A DNA stretch of 64,000 bases from Selaginella moellendorffii (lineage: Eukaryota; Streptophyta; Lycopodiopsida; Selaginellales; Selaginellaceae): contig NW_003314394.1 in assembly GCF_000143415.4 (NCBI RefSeq), positions 178,071 to 242,070 on the forward strand. The letters run 5' to 3'. The notes under the pieces are model-generated. The model ran no database searches, had not been told where the DNA came from, and was given only the letters and a program-made list of their open reading frames with translations. The position numbers were made by a program, and so were the translations under genes. Positions 23,061-35,400 of this stretch are shown piece after piece; positions within the stretch are counted from its first letter, which is position 1, and the number at the start of each line of letters is the position of its first letter.

Positions 23061-23286
23061 GGTTCTTAGGTCCGACTCGATTGGTTGGCTAGGGGAATCA
23101 CACCACATGGGTTCTTAGGTCCAACTCGATTGGTTGGCTAGGGGAATCACACCACATGGGTTCTTAGGTCCAACTCGATTGGTTGGCTAGGGGAATCACA
23201 CCACATGCTCCTGCTGGGCTCGACATTTGGTATTAGAGGGTTCTTGGGTCCAACTCCGTTGGTTAGCTAAAGGAATCACACCACAT
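23060..23286 (+). repeat. 49-bp minisatellite, four units
   Basis: Three almost identical 49-bp units occupy 23060-23108, 23109-23157 and 23158-23206 (start 'gggttcttaggtcc', end 'aatcacaccacat'). A fourth, more diverged unit is at 23238-23286. The 31-bp gap before unit 4 contains 'tttggtattagag', a second version of the primer-binding-like word that precedes unit 1. The array therefore grew from the sequence just inside the element's left repeat. Confidence 0.9.
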
Positions 23287-23429
23287 GTTGATTGACATCT
23301 GGCTGGTCCAGTTTGCTCCCATTGCGCTCGACTCGAGGGGTATGGTGTTAAGAGAGTGGGGCTCTCGGGAGAGCTATGGCTCTCAGCTTCCGTTTATGAG
23401 GGCATGAATTTGCAAAAAAGTGTAGTGGA

Positions 23430-23627
23430 TTGTAAGCAACCAAAGAGAACAACTTGAGAGATGATCTATGAGATTCAAATATAAAGGGAAAAGGCCCATG
23501 AATAAAAGTGCACCCCCTTTTCCAATCGGTTAAGGGTCTTGGGATATTTTGGGTTAAAGCGTCCTTGGGTGTGAATAGTATTGGGCTGGGTAACCTCCCG
23601 GGAAGTCTAAACTCAGGAGCTTACACC
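23430..23627 (+). repeat. LTR-like repeat family 2, second copy
   Basis: It is a direct repeat of 22848-23047 at roughly 85-90% identity by eye. The two copies are only about 380 bp apart, which would suit a very short terminal-repeat element or a partial duplication. Confidence 0.65.
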
Positions 23628-23699
23628 TTATTGTTTTGGGTGTCACTCAGCTTACAAAAGTATGATATGCCCCTACCCACAAGGATATAGAGAGAGAAG

Positions 23700-26600
23700 C
23701 CAAAAGCCCCAAGCCTCATGAGCAAACAAACTAAACCCATCGGTAAGGTTTATATGAATTACTGTAAACAAGTAGTTAGAGTTGTTTACACAGTCACACT
23801 CTTTTTACGAAATAAAGAACACCAACAAAGAGGTGGGTGATGTGACCAATCGATAGTAACTACCCCATGACTAGAGATTTCACCATGCACACAAAGTGCT
23901 GAAGCTAGTTTGCCTATACTGGCCCCAAACTTAAAAATCAATACATGGACAATATCAAAGTTAGAAACAATGAGATCTTAGAGACTTAATTATTAGTGAA
24001 TAAATCTTAGATTAAAACACAAATGTATTCTAAATAAGTTATCATTTTGATAAACCAATATTATAGTATAGAAACCATTAAGATCACTATAGTTGGACGA
24101 CATAAGATTCACTATCCAACAAAATTCAATAGCTAATATATATCATTAATAACACTCAATGATAAAATTTAACTATCAAAGATTGTGAATAGCATACCAA
24201 ACAACTTATGAAAGACAACTCAAAGAACACAAAGTATCATTGAGAGATAAGCAAGAAGTTTGCGAATATATCATCAAAAGGTAATAATATCCAACTTATC
24301 AGAACTAACTATAGCAATAATTAATAAAACAAAGTGAATGCTATAAAACTAACAAACACTTATTCATGCCAACTATTGCACTAGCCACAATATGAAGGAA
24401 CTCAAGTTGTTTAAGTAAGCGTCAGTAACATATTATCAATGTCTCAAACCCAAAAGACTAATCTAGAACATACCACAAAGAACATATGGTAATGCGAAAA
24501 ACCATAAGTCATCAAAGAGAACTAACTATCATGAAAAATCATTAATCATCTCATCAAAAAAAGATATGCAGAATCATCGTCAAAGAAGGAATCCACTATC
24601 TCAAAGAACAGCGAATTATTCTATATTAACAATAAAGTAAAACCTTTTGACAAGGATAATCAACTATCTTTAGTCAATCATCACCAATGATTGTTATATG
24701 CAAAAGCTAACTTCAATATCGAATCTAATAAGCCAGAATGCATTCCCTAACAAGCATGAAAACTCAAGGAACCAAAAGTTCAAAAAAGCCTATAACCAAG
24801 TTTTGTATAATAATAATCACGAGTTTTGCATGAACTAACTTCAATGCTAAAGAAGAAATTATGGTATAACCCACAATATCCTTCTTAACACATCTATAAG
24901 CTAAACTTAAAAAATGCAAAGCTAATGAAGAGCATTTTTGCATCAATCCAAAAGCTAAGTATAACAGAATTATACTCAACAAGTGACTACCAAACTGATC
25001 CTCCATGAATCCATTTATAGCAAAACGTAACTCACTTTATAACAAACACAACAAGAATCATTAATGATCAATATATTCTAACTCAAATTCAATAAGGATT
25101 CAAACATTCCAATATGGATCATTAACTCTTCCACTTGTAAAGTTAGTATAGTTCACGACTAAATCACTTTTCAAGGAAAAGCTAAAACTCAACCCCTACT
25201 AAACAATCTTATCTAGAACATAACTAACTCAACTTACCACTTAGTTCATTTAAACATTAATACAATTGCTAACTAGCAAATGTATGAATGTTAATAACAC
25301 AAAGCTACAGCTAAATCATTAACATTATCTTTATCATGACTAATGAAACTCAATATCAATCCTACGGAGAGATATCTCATTTCACTTAAATCTCAACATC
25401 AACAATATCAACAATAATTCATCACTTCTATGCCAACAACACCAGAACAAAGCTAAAAGAAAGCAAGAGTGAATCACCACCCAAAACTCTTTAACAACTA
25501 AACTAACCAAAGTTGAAGATACTTTAATCAGTATCCAAGACTAATCTTTCAACAATACTTAGCTACAAATAACATATCATCAAGGAGTGAATCACTACAG
25601 ACAAGACTCAATATAATCCAACACCACAGACTAAATGTAACTAAATGATATCGATAAATGAATTGATATGCCAACATGGAAAAACTATACAAGCCATGAT
25701 ATGATCTTATGCAACATCATTCAGTAAAATAAGTTTATCATTGCTAAATTATCATCAAGCGAATTAAATGTCAAAAGTCTTTGACAAAATCTATAAGCAA
25801 TCACTAGTTGCAAAGCAACCAACAACCACTCTTCAACTTGTCTTCACAAGACCCAAACACTAAACTTATGCCATCAAGTTATATACTTATCCAACATGAA
25901 TGTAATCCCAAGTATAAGATATAGGTTCATGGACAAACAAAAATTAAATAACCACTCGATTCCAACTCAGCTGCAATAAGTTCACTAACATGGCTAGCTA
26001 TACATGACCAACACTAAGTCAAAACTAAAGTGAAGACTCATATTGGTACACAACCTCCTCATATACAAAACTATAGTATATGTATTAACTTCTTAACCTC
26101 AAACAACTAAGTTGGACATCACCATCTTAAGACAAGGCGTAAGCCCACCAAGACCAAGTCAAGATCAGTGAGAGCTCACTACTCTCATAGAGTTTAACGA
26201 AATGCAAGATGTAACTTGCCACCAAACATAATGTTAAAAAAAGAAAGGCATAAGGGTCACTTTTCTAGAAAAGTGCAATAGCCACTTTTCTACACCAACT
26301 CCAAACTTTTCCAACTCAATTGCCTTAGCTTCAAGAAGTTAATATCCCTTTCAGGCTGCATCATATAAACTACATACTAAGGTCTAATCAAACCGAAGTC
26401 AACTCAAACCCTTTCACTAGTTTGTACAGGCTTACGAAAATGGAAAGGTTTTTGAGTAAAGTGATCAATAAATCAGCCATTAGTAAAGTTTAAAAAAATT
26501 TATGGAAAATTTTTCATTCTAGAGAAAGCGTGACTTTTAGTCTAAGAATACAAACTTTTAAGACTCAACCAACTTCCTCCTACTAAGAATTTCACATAGG
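23700..26600. other. Long AT-rich stretch with strand asymmetry, no genes
   Basis: The plus strand is conspicuously A- and C-rich with few G, over about 2.9 kb. Short words such as 'atcatcaa', 'aactcaa' and 'acaacaac' are everywhere. No open frame above about 80 codons and no matched repeat were found. A decayed retroelement interior on the minus strand is possible. Confidence 0.4.
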
Positions 26601-26719
26601 TTTACCTTAATATAAATTCTCATGATCTAACAATGTGCTTAAGCATTGAATATCTTTGCCCATATATCCAACATCCAACACTGACATCTGCAAAATGCAA
26701 AATGAACATCCAAGGCTTG

Positions 26720-26945
26720 ATCATGAAGACCATATCTTTAGATATTTTGCCGCGAATATGACTTTGGGTATCGAAAGTTATCTGTCGGCCAGTCTTTACG
26801 GACACTTCTTCCTTATTGCCACGATGGCAAGAGATCGGTATTGCTGGTTCCCTTTATCAGCCCCTTTTGTTCAAATGTTAATTTACTGGGCTTAGCATCT
26901 GTATTTAGCCAGATGGACATAAGGTAGGAACTCCTATGTGTTTCT
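26720..26945 (-). repeat. Dispersed repeat R3, minus copy
   Basis: Its reverse complement matches 28610-28830, including 'gccgacagataactttcg' followed by 'atacccaaagtca'. It is the clearest uninterrupted version of the site where the MITE sits at 22335. Confidence 0.75.
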
Positions 26946-27009
26946 AGCTGAGCATACTTGGCCTGGCTCTTAATTCTCTTTTGCTCTGTCTTGCACTAGC
27001 TTAACAAAA

Positions 27010-27560
27010 ACCCTCGCATATTGAGATTGGTCCCAAATGTATAATAGGGATAGTGGGGTAGGTCAAGCATGGCCAACTTGAGGCATAGTCTAGCTCCCAC
27101 TTGCATGCCTGTCCTTGTTCTGCGTCCGGCTTGGGTCTAAGCCCAAGCTCCACACTATGCTAGCTGGTGGAGTACCCATATTCTCACGTTAAGCCACAGG
27201 TATGTTGAAATAGCGCCAGATTCTGTTTAGCTCCATTTTGCGTGTTAGTCCTAACATTGGGATGCTAGTTGCTCTAGGACTGTTCCAAGTCACTCCATGC
27301 CCCTGTCTCTTTGCTCCTTAGGCTGTACGCTTGGGAGTTGCTCCATGGTCCGGTTCCATCACTCCTTGGCTCCATGCTTGGGGGTTTGGCACCATTCCTT
27401 CGTTCAGAGGCCCAAGGCCCTGAACCTTAGGTTCCACACCACTGTCTTATAGACATGTGGCATATGACACATGGCACATAAAGGGTTTAGGTTCTGCTTC
27501 GTGATGTTATCCTATGGTAAATCACCATAGGATAAAGGGTAAAAACCACATGCGCTACAT
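27010..27560 (+). repeat. LTR-like repeat, best-preserved copy
   Basis: About 550 bp end in '...catgcgctaCA' immediately before a tRNA-iMet primer-binding-like site. It contains the family's full landmark set: 'gtatgttgaaatagcg', 'cctaacattgggatgctag', 'tccttaggctgtacgcttgg' and the 'ctatggtaaatcaccatagg' inverted repeat near its end. Its left boundary, around 27010-27030, is uncertain. Confidence 0.75.
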
Positions 27561-27562
27561 TT

Positions 27563-27573
27563 GGTATCAGAGG
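27563..27573 (+). other. tRNA-iMet-type primer-binding site
   Basis: TGGTATCAGAG lies two bases after the CA end of the LTR-like repeat. This exact word is the usual minus-strand primer-binding site of many plant LTR retrotransposons. Confidence 0.75.
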
Positions 27574-28605
27574 ATGAGTCTCAGCGAGTACTATCCAATG
27601 AGATTGGGCAACTAGTCTCATTGCATATGCAAAGATGAAAACAATAATCCGAGAGGGTATACGTTTTGGTGCAAAGGCTTCGCAATCGTTCCTTGGGTAT
27701 GGATTTTGGTTACCTTTTTGTACCGTAATAATATGAGTTTGCTCTTAGGCTCATAAGATGGATTTGAGATGTTCCATTTGCACAAGTTTGCACTTGGGCT
27801 TGTGAATGAGGCACATTAGCATGAGTTTGCGTTGGGCTTGTGAGTGAGGCACATTAGAAATTCAAAGTTGCACTTTGAGTTGGCAAGATTAATGTTAGCT
27901 TATCGGTGGTTCCATAAGTTGTTCTATGTACCGTGGGTGAAAGTAAAACTTCCCTAGGTTTACTATGAGTGGCAAATAGGCTAGTCCATAGCTGTTTAGC
28001 ATGGCACTAGTGGATCCTTCCTAGGCATAATTATGAGTGGATCAATCAAGACTGTAGGGATTAATCTATTGGTTCAAGTAGTCATTGCTATGCTCTCTCA
28101 TAAACTTTTCTTGGATTGGACTAAAAGTAGTATGAAAGTAAGCTTGAGGTTTAGTCAAAGATGAGACTAAATAAAGAGTTGTCAGGGACGAAGGATCAAA
28201 CACATAAATCATTTTCTCTTCTTGAAAAGATGATTTGCAATGAAGAGTGACTCATTGCTCGTGTTCACAATATGCAATCAAAAGTCCCTACCTTGATGCA
28301 TGTTAGAAGTGATGGTTTTACAAGCGGTGAGTTATGGGATGGATAGTGGTGAAACGTTAAACCATTTTGTCTAGGCTTGTTATTGGAAGACTTAGGTTGC
28401 AATGCTCAATTCTTTTTTGAGGAACCTTGCTATTGCTCCTTGAGTAGCTTAGTATTAGATTAGTTTTGAGATTGGTCGGAAAGAGAGTGGCATGAGATTG
28501 TTCGTGTTATGAACAAAAGTTAGTGGTATTGAGTGTTGTAAATCTCTATTGGTGAAGTGTGGCATTTATGTTGTATTTTGTCAAATCGAGTTGACACTTG
28601 ATACT
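27574..28605 (+). mobile_element. Non-coding interior of an LTR retroelement
   Basis: It follows the primer-binding site and matches, inverted, 6090-7105. All frames are stop-rich and there are no reverse-transcriptase, integrase or protease motifs. Either a large retrotransposon derivative without coding capacity or an eroded leader region would fit. The LTR-like copy at 28840-29345, same orientation, might be the distal repeat, though it is much more diverged. Confidence 0.6.
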
Positions 28606-29345
28606 TACATAAAGTATTTTTAGCTAATAGTACATAAGAATTCCATTCTTATGCTTGTCCGATTTAAATACACTCGAAATGCCTAATTAACTCCACTAGC
28701 ACAAAAGGGACTAATAATGGGTCTAGCAATACCAACCTCCTGTTGTTGTGGCAATAAGAAAAAAATACCCGAAAAGACAGCCGACAGATAACTTTCGATA
28801 CCCAAAGTCACATTCATGACAATAGCAAGTAAGTTATGTATGGCTGACCAATTTAAAGCATTGTCTAACTCTTACCTACATGTCTGTCCTTATTTTATGT
28901 TTGGCTTGGGTGTAAAATTAAGCTTTCTACCATATTAGGTAGTGGAGTATTTATATCTTCATATTAAACCATTAATATGTTGAAATAGTGTAAAACTTCA
29001 TTTAACTCTATTTTGTATGTTAGTTTTAGCGTTGGGATGGTAAATGCTCTAAAACTATTCCTAAGTTGTTAGTTCTATTCCTTTGCTTATTAGATTATAT
29101 ACTCAAGAGTATTTCTATGTTTTGATTCTTTCACACCTTGGATATATGCTTTGGAGTTTGGCTCCATCTCTTTGTTTAGTGTCTCAAGGCCCTGAAACTT
29201 GAGTTTCACTTTGCTACTCTTGGTCCACATGTTTAAGGGTTTAAGTTTTGCTCTATTGCATATGTCTAATGGTTTAGATTCCTCTTTGTTGTTGTCCTAT
29301 AGTAAATCACCGTAGGGTAAAAGGTGAAAACCATATGCCTTACAT
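28606..29345 (+). repeat. R3 copy followed by LTR-like copy
   Basis: Positions 28610-28830 are R3, an empty site for the MITE ('gatacccaaagtcacatt' at 28797-28814). Positions 28840-29345 are a diverged LTR-like repeat ending 'ggtgaaaaccatatgcc'. Confidence 0.65.
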
Positions 29346-30410
29346 CACCTTAGTCCTAGAAAATAGTATTTGGGACAAATAAAAAATATATTAAATATAG
29401 AATTGTGTCAAATTGTAAATTTAGGCCTAAAAGCAATACCATTGTATTGAGGACAATTTTTACATTTTATAGATATACCTAATTAGTAAATTTAGTCATT
29501 TTTCATAAATAACTAATGAGACTAAAATAGGACCAAAATATAAAGCATATTGGTGAGAGTGTCTAGTGGATATAATGTAGTGATATTAAGGGATTAGTGC
29601 TTAATATGCAAGGGTTTTTATCATTATTTAGTGCAACCAAATCAAGTATACTTACTCTTCAATTCAAGTATACATAAGATAGCTGATTTCTAAACTAGCT
29701 TAGGCAAAAACCAATAAGGGGGATCTTTTGTTATCATGGCAGTAAAAAGAGAATATTTAAATGGATTTACTCTATAAATATCTCACCTCATTTGGGTCAA
29801 ATAGGCAATATACTATAAACTTGTTTACTATTGAACTCTTGAAATTGAATATAAAAATTAAAGTTTTGAAGGAATCTAGAATAATTACTTCATTAAAAAA
29901 TTTCAACAAAATAATTTACTATCCATGCTACAAGCTTCACCAAAATATACCCATCCTACTTTTATCACATCCTTGAATATTTTGTTGAGTTGTTTATTAA
30001 AGAGTGTATTGCCAATAATGGTACACTCCACATGATATGGTTGTTGAAGAAAAAACCTTTCCACTCTAGATAGATATAATTAGAATTTTTATAAACTCCT
30101 TTAATTCAAATTTGACTTCTACCATTGTATTTAATGCAAAATAAAAATTCCCTGCTAAAAAGATCTCTATAATAGTAATCCAATATGACTCCATACCTAA
30201 AGCTCTTTGAAACATTTTAACACAATCTGGTGAAAAAGCATACAAGGCTTTAAATTTTAATACATTCTAAGTCACATTTTTTAATGTCAATTATGTAGAT
30301 ATATTTTTATAGTTTGTTATTAAAATTTTCTCTGTTTGTAATCAAGGTTGTAATATTTCTTATCACTAGAGTTTGCATGAGTTGGATACTTTAAATACTG
30401 AAAAACCTTT
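29345..30410 (+). repeat. R4 then R2 copies
   Basis: Positions 29345-29600 match R4 at 9965 and 21865. Positions 29760-30410 match R2 at 20505, with extra short insertions and deletions. A 71-codon frame at 29761 is a by-product. Confidence 0.65.
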
Positions 30411-30837
30411 ATATCAGCAGTTTGCATGCTTGCTATAAGTTTAATGGCTGATCTTATTATATGACAAGTCTTCAATCACGTGACTTAAAGTTTAATATTT
30501 ACCATTTTGCATTGTGTGCTGAAAAAGTATTCTAACTCTAATGTTTAAAAGAGTTGTCATAGCTTTGCCACCAAGCTTTACTAAACAGCATCTTTACATA
30601 ATGTTTTGTGTTTACTTATTTGTATATTTGCAAGGAAGCAAATATCAAACTTTGAAATTTTTGTTTATCTGGTAATGACAAGTGTGAGTTTCTGAAACTT
30701 TCATTTAGTAATGTATTTTTATAACCATGGATGCAAAAGCAAGCAAAGCAAAATGGGATTTTGTATTTAAGTTAGTCATTTAATTTCCAGAGTTTTTAGG
30801 TACTCACAAACATGATTTTGGATCTTCTAAAGCTATA
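30411..30837. other. AT-rich intergenic, nothing recognised
   Basis: No matched repeat or gene. Confidence 0.4.
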
Positions 30838-31690
30838 AATAAGCGCCCTTCCCTGGCCGGGTCTCCACATCCTTCATTTCTCTTTTGAAGATTCCATAGG
30901 GCGGTTCAGGGAACAAATATCTTCAAGCTTCTCGATGCCTAAATCTGTGCTAACAACATAGCTACACACCACGCCTTAGAACTACTGATCGTATAAAAAG
31001 AGAAATTTGAGAAATCCAGGCCTTCTGGGGAACTCGTAGAGAAAACGATCGCCTCCAGATATCTGGGGAGAAAAGATCACTGCATTTGGTCCAGCATCAA
31101 AAGTGTACGCTGCCTGGAATGTTCTCACATCAATGTAACGAAATCTGATTAAATAAAAAAATACCTGAGGACTTCCTTCCAGTGCTCCACGAGTCCAATG
31201 ATCCTTCTGGAGGTATCGTTCATGTAGCAAATTGGTGGAGAGGTGTCTAGGCAAGTTGCATGGAACTGGTTGCTGTCCGCGCAAGTCAACTTGGCGAAGG
31301 AAGAGAAATCGCGTTTGGACAGAGCTTCTTCCATCTCAGTGATTCTCCCTGTTTGGGAATATAAACTTACATATGCCAGGAAGTCAAAATCGAGAGAGAA
31401 AAAATCGATAATGTAGGAGTGGACTTGTCTGGACAGACTCTTGCATGCCCGATGTATTGCTCACTTCTTTCTGCCGCGAACTCACTTAGATAAAATCACA
31501 ATAGGTACACTCAGAACTTCCAAAGCTTTATACTTGCCCACAAATCACAAACTTGTGATGCTCTACAAACGGAAATCTTTTCCATCGTCCCTCTTTACAA
31601 CACACATAAAAGCATGTTAATATCAAAGTTTTTCTACGACAAAACAAACTTGACAAATCCTCCATGGAACCATGCCTTTCTTCTTTATTT
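30838..31690 (-). pseudogene. Truncated MVD pseudogene
   Basis: It parallels 36590-37600 of the intact MVD gene, introns included, so it arose from genomic DNA and not from mRNA. Recognisable are exon 9 (partial, about 30840-30950), exon 8 (about 30985-31115, containing [14 protein letters not shown]), exon 7 (about 31165-31340, containing [20 protein letters not shown]), exon 6 and exon 5 remnants (31390-31600) and intron 4 into exon 4 (to about 31690). Exon 7 lacks the NKSEG codons, exon 8 is shortened and the frame is broken. Exons 1-3 are absent. Confidence 0.9.
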
Positions 31691-31691
31691 C

Positions 31692-31866
31692 CTCGGCTTG
31701 AGACGACTTGGACGAGGATTTAATCCAAATGCCGGGAGCGCTCCTGGCGGATTCAATCCAATCCTGGGAGCGGAAACGGTCCAGGTGGTCTTAATGCACA
31801 GGGTGGAGGCATGAGAAAACCGGGGTGGTCTCCTAGTCCAGGAAGAAATGCCAGTGGAGGCTATGG
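31692..31866 (+). pseudogene. Glycine-rich coding scrap of unknown origin
   Basis: It reads GFNPNAGSAPGGFNP and then, after a one-base shift, NPGSGNGPGGLNAQGGG, continuing with SPSPGRNASGGYGSG. The repeated Gly, Asn and Pro pattern suggests a real low-complexity protein such as an RNA-binding protein tail. It is joined on one side to the MVD fragment and on the other to an Abraxas-like fragment. No parent gene lies in this window. Confidence 0.55.
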
Positions 31867-32215
31867 AAGTGGGGTGATTGCACACCAGATCCATCCAGAA
31901 TTTCCAAGACGATGGCGATTCCCCAGCAGCGCCAGCCGCCGCGAGGAGCACACGGAGATCATCACCTTCTACGATGCCGCCGGGGAGCTGGACGATCGGA
32001 TATTCGCAGCCTCTCAGGAGCCAGCCAATGATCGGGTCCCCGCCCCACTTCTGGCGATGCGCTCCAGCACCGCTCCAGCTTCTCCGGCCCACGATATCGA
32101 CCTGGGCTTGTTTATGCTACCAGGAGTAGCGGAGCGACTCTTTCATCGATCCCGAGGATGAGAATGCTTGGAGAGATGCCGTGGCGATGCTCCACCATTG
32201 TCACCATTCGTCCAG
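31867..32215. pseudogene. Rearranged fragment of the Abraxas-like gene
   Basis: Positions 31875-32005 copy 38510-38665 with a 33-bp deletion after 'gagcacacgg'. Positions 32012-32080 copy 38658-38742 in inverted orientation ('gagccagccaatgatcg', 'ccgccccacttctggcgat', 'gcgctccagc'). Positions 32090-32200 resume the direct order, matching 38865-38970. Frame and order are destroyed. Confidence 0.85.
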
Positions 32216-32408
32216 TTGACAATGGCAGATATCAAGACCGACGTGAACGCTGTACGACCACCACCTAGGGGTCTCCCAGAACTGGGTTCGTTCCATCAAA
32301 CACCTCCATCTCTCTCCATGGAGGCTGTGGGGTGGAGGATGTGAACAAGGACCTTTGCTACTAGCCTGGTAAGTTTTTGTTGTGTGTCCAAAAGTGGAGA
32401 ATCATTTG

Positions 32409-35400
32409 TCATTGCAGGTGTTCCTGGCAGACCCAGATGCCCTTCTCCTTGTTGCGGAAGAGACCAAAGTCGGCAGCAAATCTCAGTTTCTGCTCTCCGA
32501 GAAAGTACTTGTAAAACACTTGCAGCTCCTCGAGCGTGGGGATTCTCTTGTGTAGTGGGTTCTCATGCGTCGGAGACTCATCCAAACGTTTGTCTATGGC
32601 TCCAAATAGCTTACCCACGACCTCCTTGAATACGTCGTCTTTAACGCTCTTGGGCAGCGATGGCAAAGGTACCCCAAGTGTAGACACCAATGCAAGTTTT
32701 CCCGCGAAGAATAAGATCTTGAGGGCAGGAATCAGCACGGGAGCAGCCTTTGTCCACCACTCGGGATCGACTCTGATGGGAAATCCCTTTTGATCTTCCA
32801 CCGGATGGCAGCCACCGTACTCGCACAGGAAATGCAGCTTCCAACTGGAACCAAAAGCCGAGGATGAAAACCGCTGCAAGATATTCTTGTTGTCGACGAA
32901 GTATGGATACTTGGGTTCCTTTGAGTCCCACTGCAACGCCAGCTTGGACATGATCCTATCACTCTGCAGCTGGACTGATGCCAGTTTCTGCAACACCCTC
33001 TCCTCCAGCTTGGAGATTCGAGAAATGACCCGGTCGGCCTCTTTGGTGACATGATTCTTGATGTGCCTCTCCAGAATTTTGATCTGCGCCTGCAGAATTT
33101 TGACTGCATCCTGAAGTGTGATGTCCTCCGACTTATCAATGCAAGCACTCGTTGTCTCCAAATCTTCAGCTTCTACACACTCCTGCACCTCGTCTTTGAT
33201 GGCGTCCAGGAGGTCTACACGAGTTGCAAAGTATCGCTCCCGCTCTTCCGGCAACACCATCTTCAGCACCTGACTGTATTCGAACTTCCAATGATCTTCC
33301 GAAGGCCATGCATACTTGTAGAGCAAGTTCTTCTCCAGGACCTCGGCAAGCGGAACCACTTGAACTGGAGGCGAGCTCGTGAACTCCAAGTTCAAGAGCT
33401 TCACGCACTCTGGCTTGATGATCTTCTCTTCCAGCTCAATGGCCGGGCAGCCCCAGTTGTACGCACCACATATCTCACTGATGCATTTCTTAATTTTGAT
33501 GAAGAGCCTTCCTGCCTCGTCAAGATTTGACTCCTCAGGTATGCAAGCTAGCACGTCGATCCAATGCCGGTCGTTCCAATGACCCCTCTGGCCTCCAACT
33601 TTGACGATCATCTCAATGTTGTTCTCACCCAGGTGCCACCAGCCTTGCCCCACAGTGTAGGCGGATGATAAGCTCGCAAGCCTGACCTGTAGCATTGTAA
33701 ATATACCTGTTGGCAGCAGCATCTTCTCTGAATCCTTGCATTCGAGCCTCCTCCCCCAGAAAGTGGTGGTGTCGTCATCCCCAGCCATCGAACCGGCTGG
33801 TAAATTTGACCACGATTGGATTCTCTCGGTTAGGAGTGACAGGACAATGGCTCGTTTAGTTTTCTGATCCAATAGCAACACTCCTAGCCTGTTCAGCGAG
33901 GTGATAATATAGGGAAGATCGTCCGGTGTGCAGCCTTTCTTTGGAAGCATGTCTTCGACCTGGATTATCGGCATCCAAGTGGGAGGAGGCTGCTCCGCTG
34001 GCAGGTTGTCGATCGTCCTATTCTGGCGAGGTAAGAAAACTCCGATAATATCTCGAACAAACCACTGAACATCGAGAATGAGAAAAACCTGGTCTTCATC
34101 GTCCACCTCCTGATCAAAATAGATCACCTCCCCCATATCATGCAGATGGCTCACTGCGACTTTGAATAGTCGATGGTCCTGAATGCCCAACTTGCTCCTG
34201 AAGTGCTTCATGCGTATAAGCTTTTCTTGTTGAAACTTCTTTGCTTTGGCTAGAATGACAGCTTGACAGATCTCAGGTACCTTCGGTCTACTTGTTAGCA
34301 GCTCATCCAGTTTGAGCTTTAGGTGCTCTTTCAAAACTTTCACGCTCTTGACCTTAGTGGCCACCAAACCGAAGAGGCTGTTTTCAGCATGCCCAAAGTC
34401 GATCACACTTGAGTACTGCCGTACCATTTCTTTGCATCTTGACTTTGCCAGGTCTGACATCGTCCAACCGTCTTGTGGCAGGATACTGTCCTCAAAATAG
34501 TTCAGCACAATCAGAACTTTTGGTTTGTGCTTGGTCAAGGTTCTATGTGACACTATGAACCTTAACCAGTATTGAAGTTGGTCTTCCCACGTTCGAATAT
34601 CTTCCTTACCAGGAGCCTTGGAGACGATTAGAAAGAGGTCCTTGTCGCTCCCTCTGATGAAATAGTGGTGGAAAGCATGGAATTCCGGTTGACCAGCCAA
34701 GTCACACATTAGCAGGGTCTTCTTATCAAATTCAATCTTTTCCATATCAATCCCGTAGGTGGATAGATGGCGCTGCAACTTGGGAAGGATACCTTTTTGT
34801 CTGGAGAGATTTTTCCGTATTGTAGTCTTCCCGACTCCAGAATTTCCACAGATGAAAAGCTTGGCCATGGTTGGTTCCACCCGCTTTTGGGCTGCAAGGC
34901 CCTCAATACGATATAACTTGTTGCGCTCCATGATCTGTGAGCAGTACGTAGCCATAATATCGCTGTCCCAATTCGTTCTAAATGTCTCCAGGGGGCAATT
35001 AAAATTCTCGTTGAGGTGCTCAACAATCTGTGCCAGGCCATCCAGCTTACCAATATCAAGGCGTTGAATTTTGCAACTAGGTAACAACTCCAGGAGCAAT
35101 TGACCTTTACAGCTTAGAAAGCTTTTATCTCGGATGTTTTCTGGCTCGTATTCAATATCAAAGACGAGACTGCGGAGGCTTGAGGTTAAAAGCTCACCCA
35201 TGACAGATAGCAGCTTCTCTTCCTCGTTCATGAAACCAGAATAACCTGAATGCACTTCTAGTGAGTTGAGAACCACCGAGTCCTTGCATAGCTTCCCAAG
35301 TTCTCCAATGAAACCAGTGCTCTGTACCCCTCTGAGCATCAAATGGTGCAGCTTGCAATGCTTACTTCTCAAACCTGTCATAAACTCGCTGGCACTCTTG

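Noticed and set aside
23060-23286. CRISPR-like array
   Set aside because: Units are contiguous without unique spacers, the genome is eukaryotic, and the units derive from a retroelement leader.
31811-32161. Open frame reading through the duplicated Abraxas piece as a new gene
   Set aside because: It crosses a deletion and an inverted segment of the parent sequence, so the frame is fortuitous.
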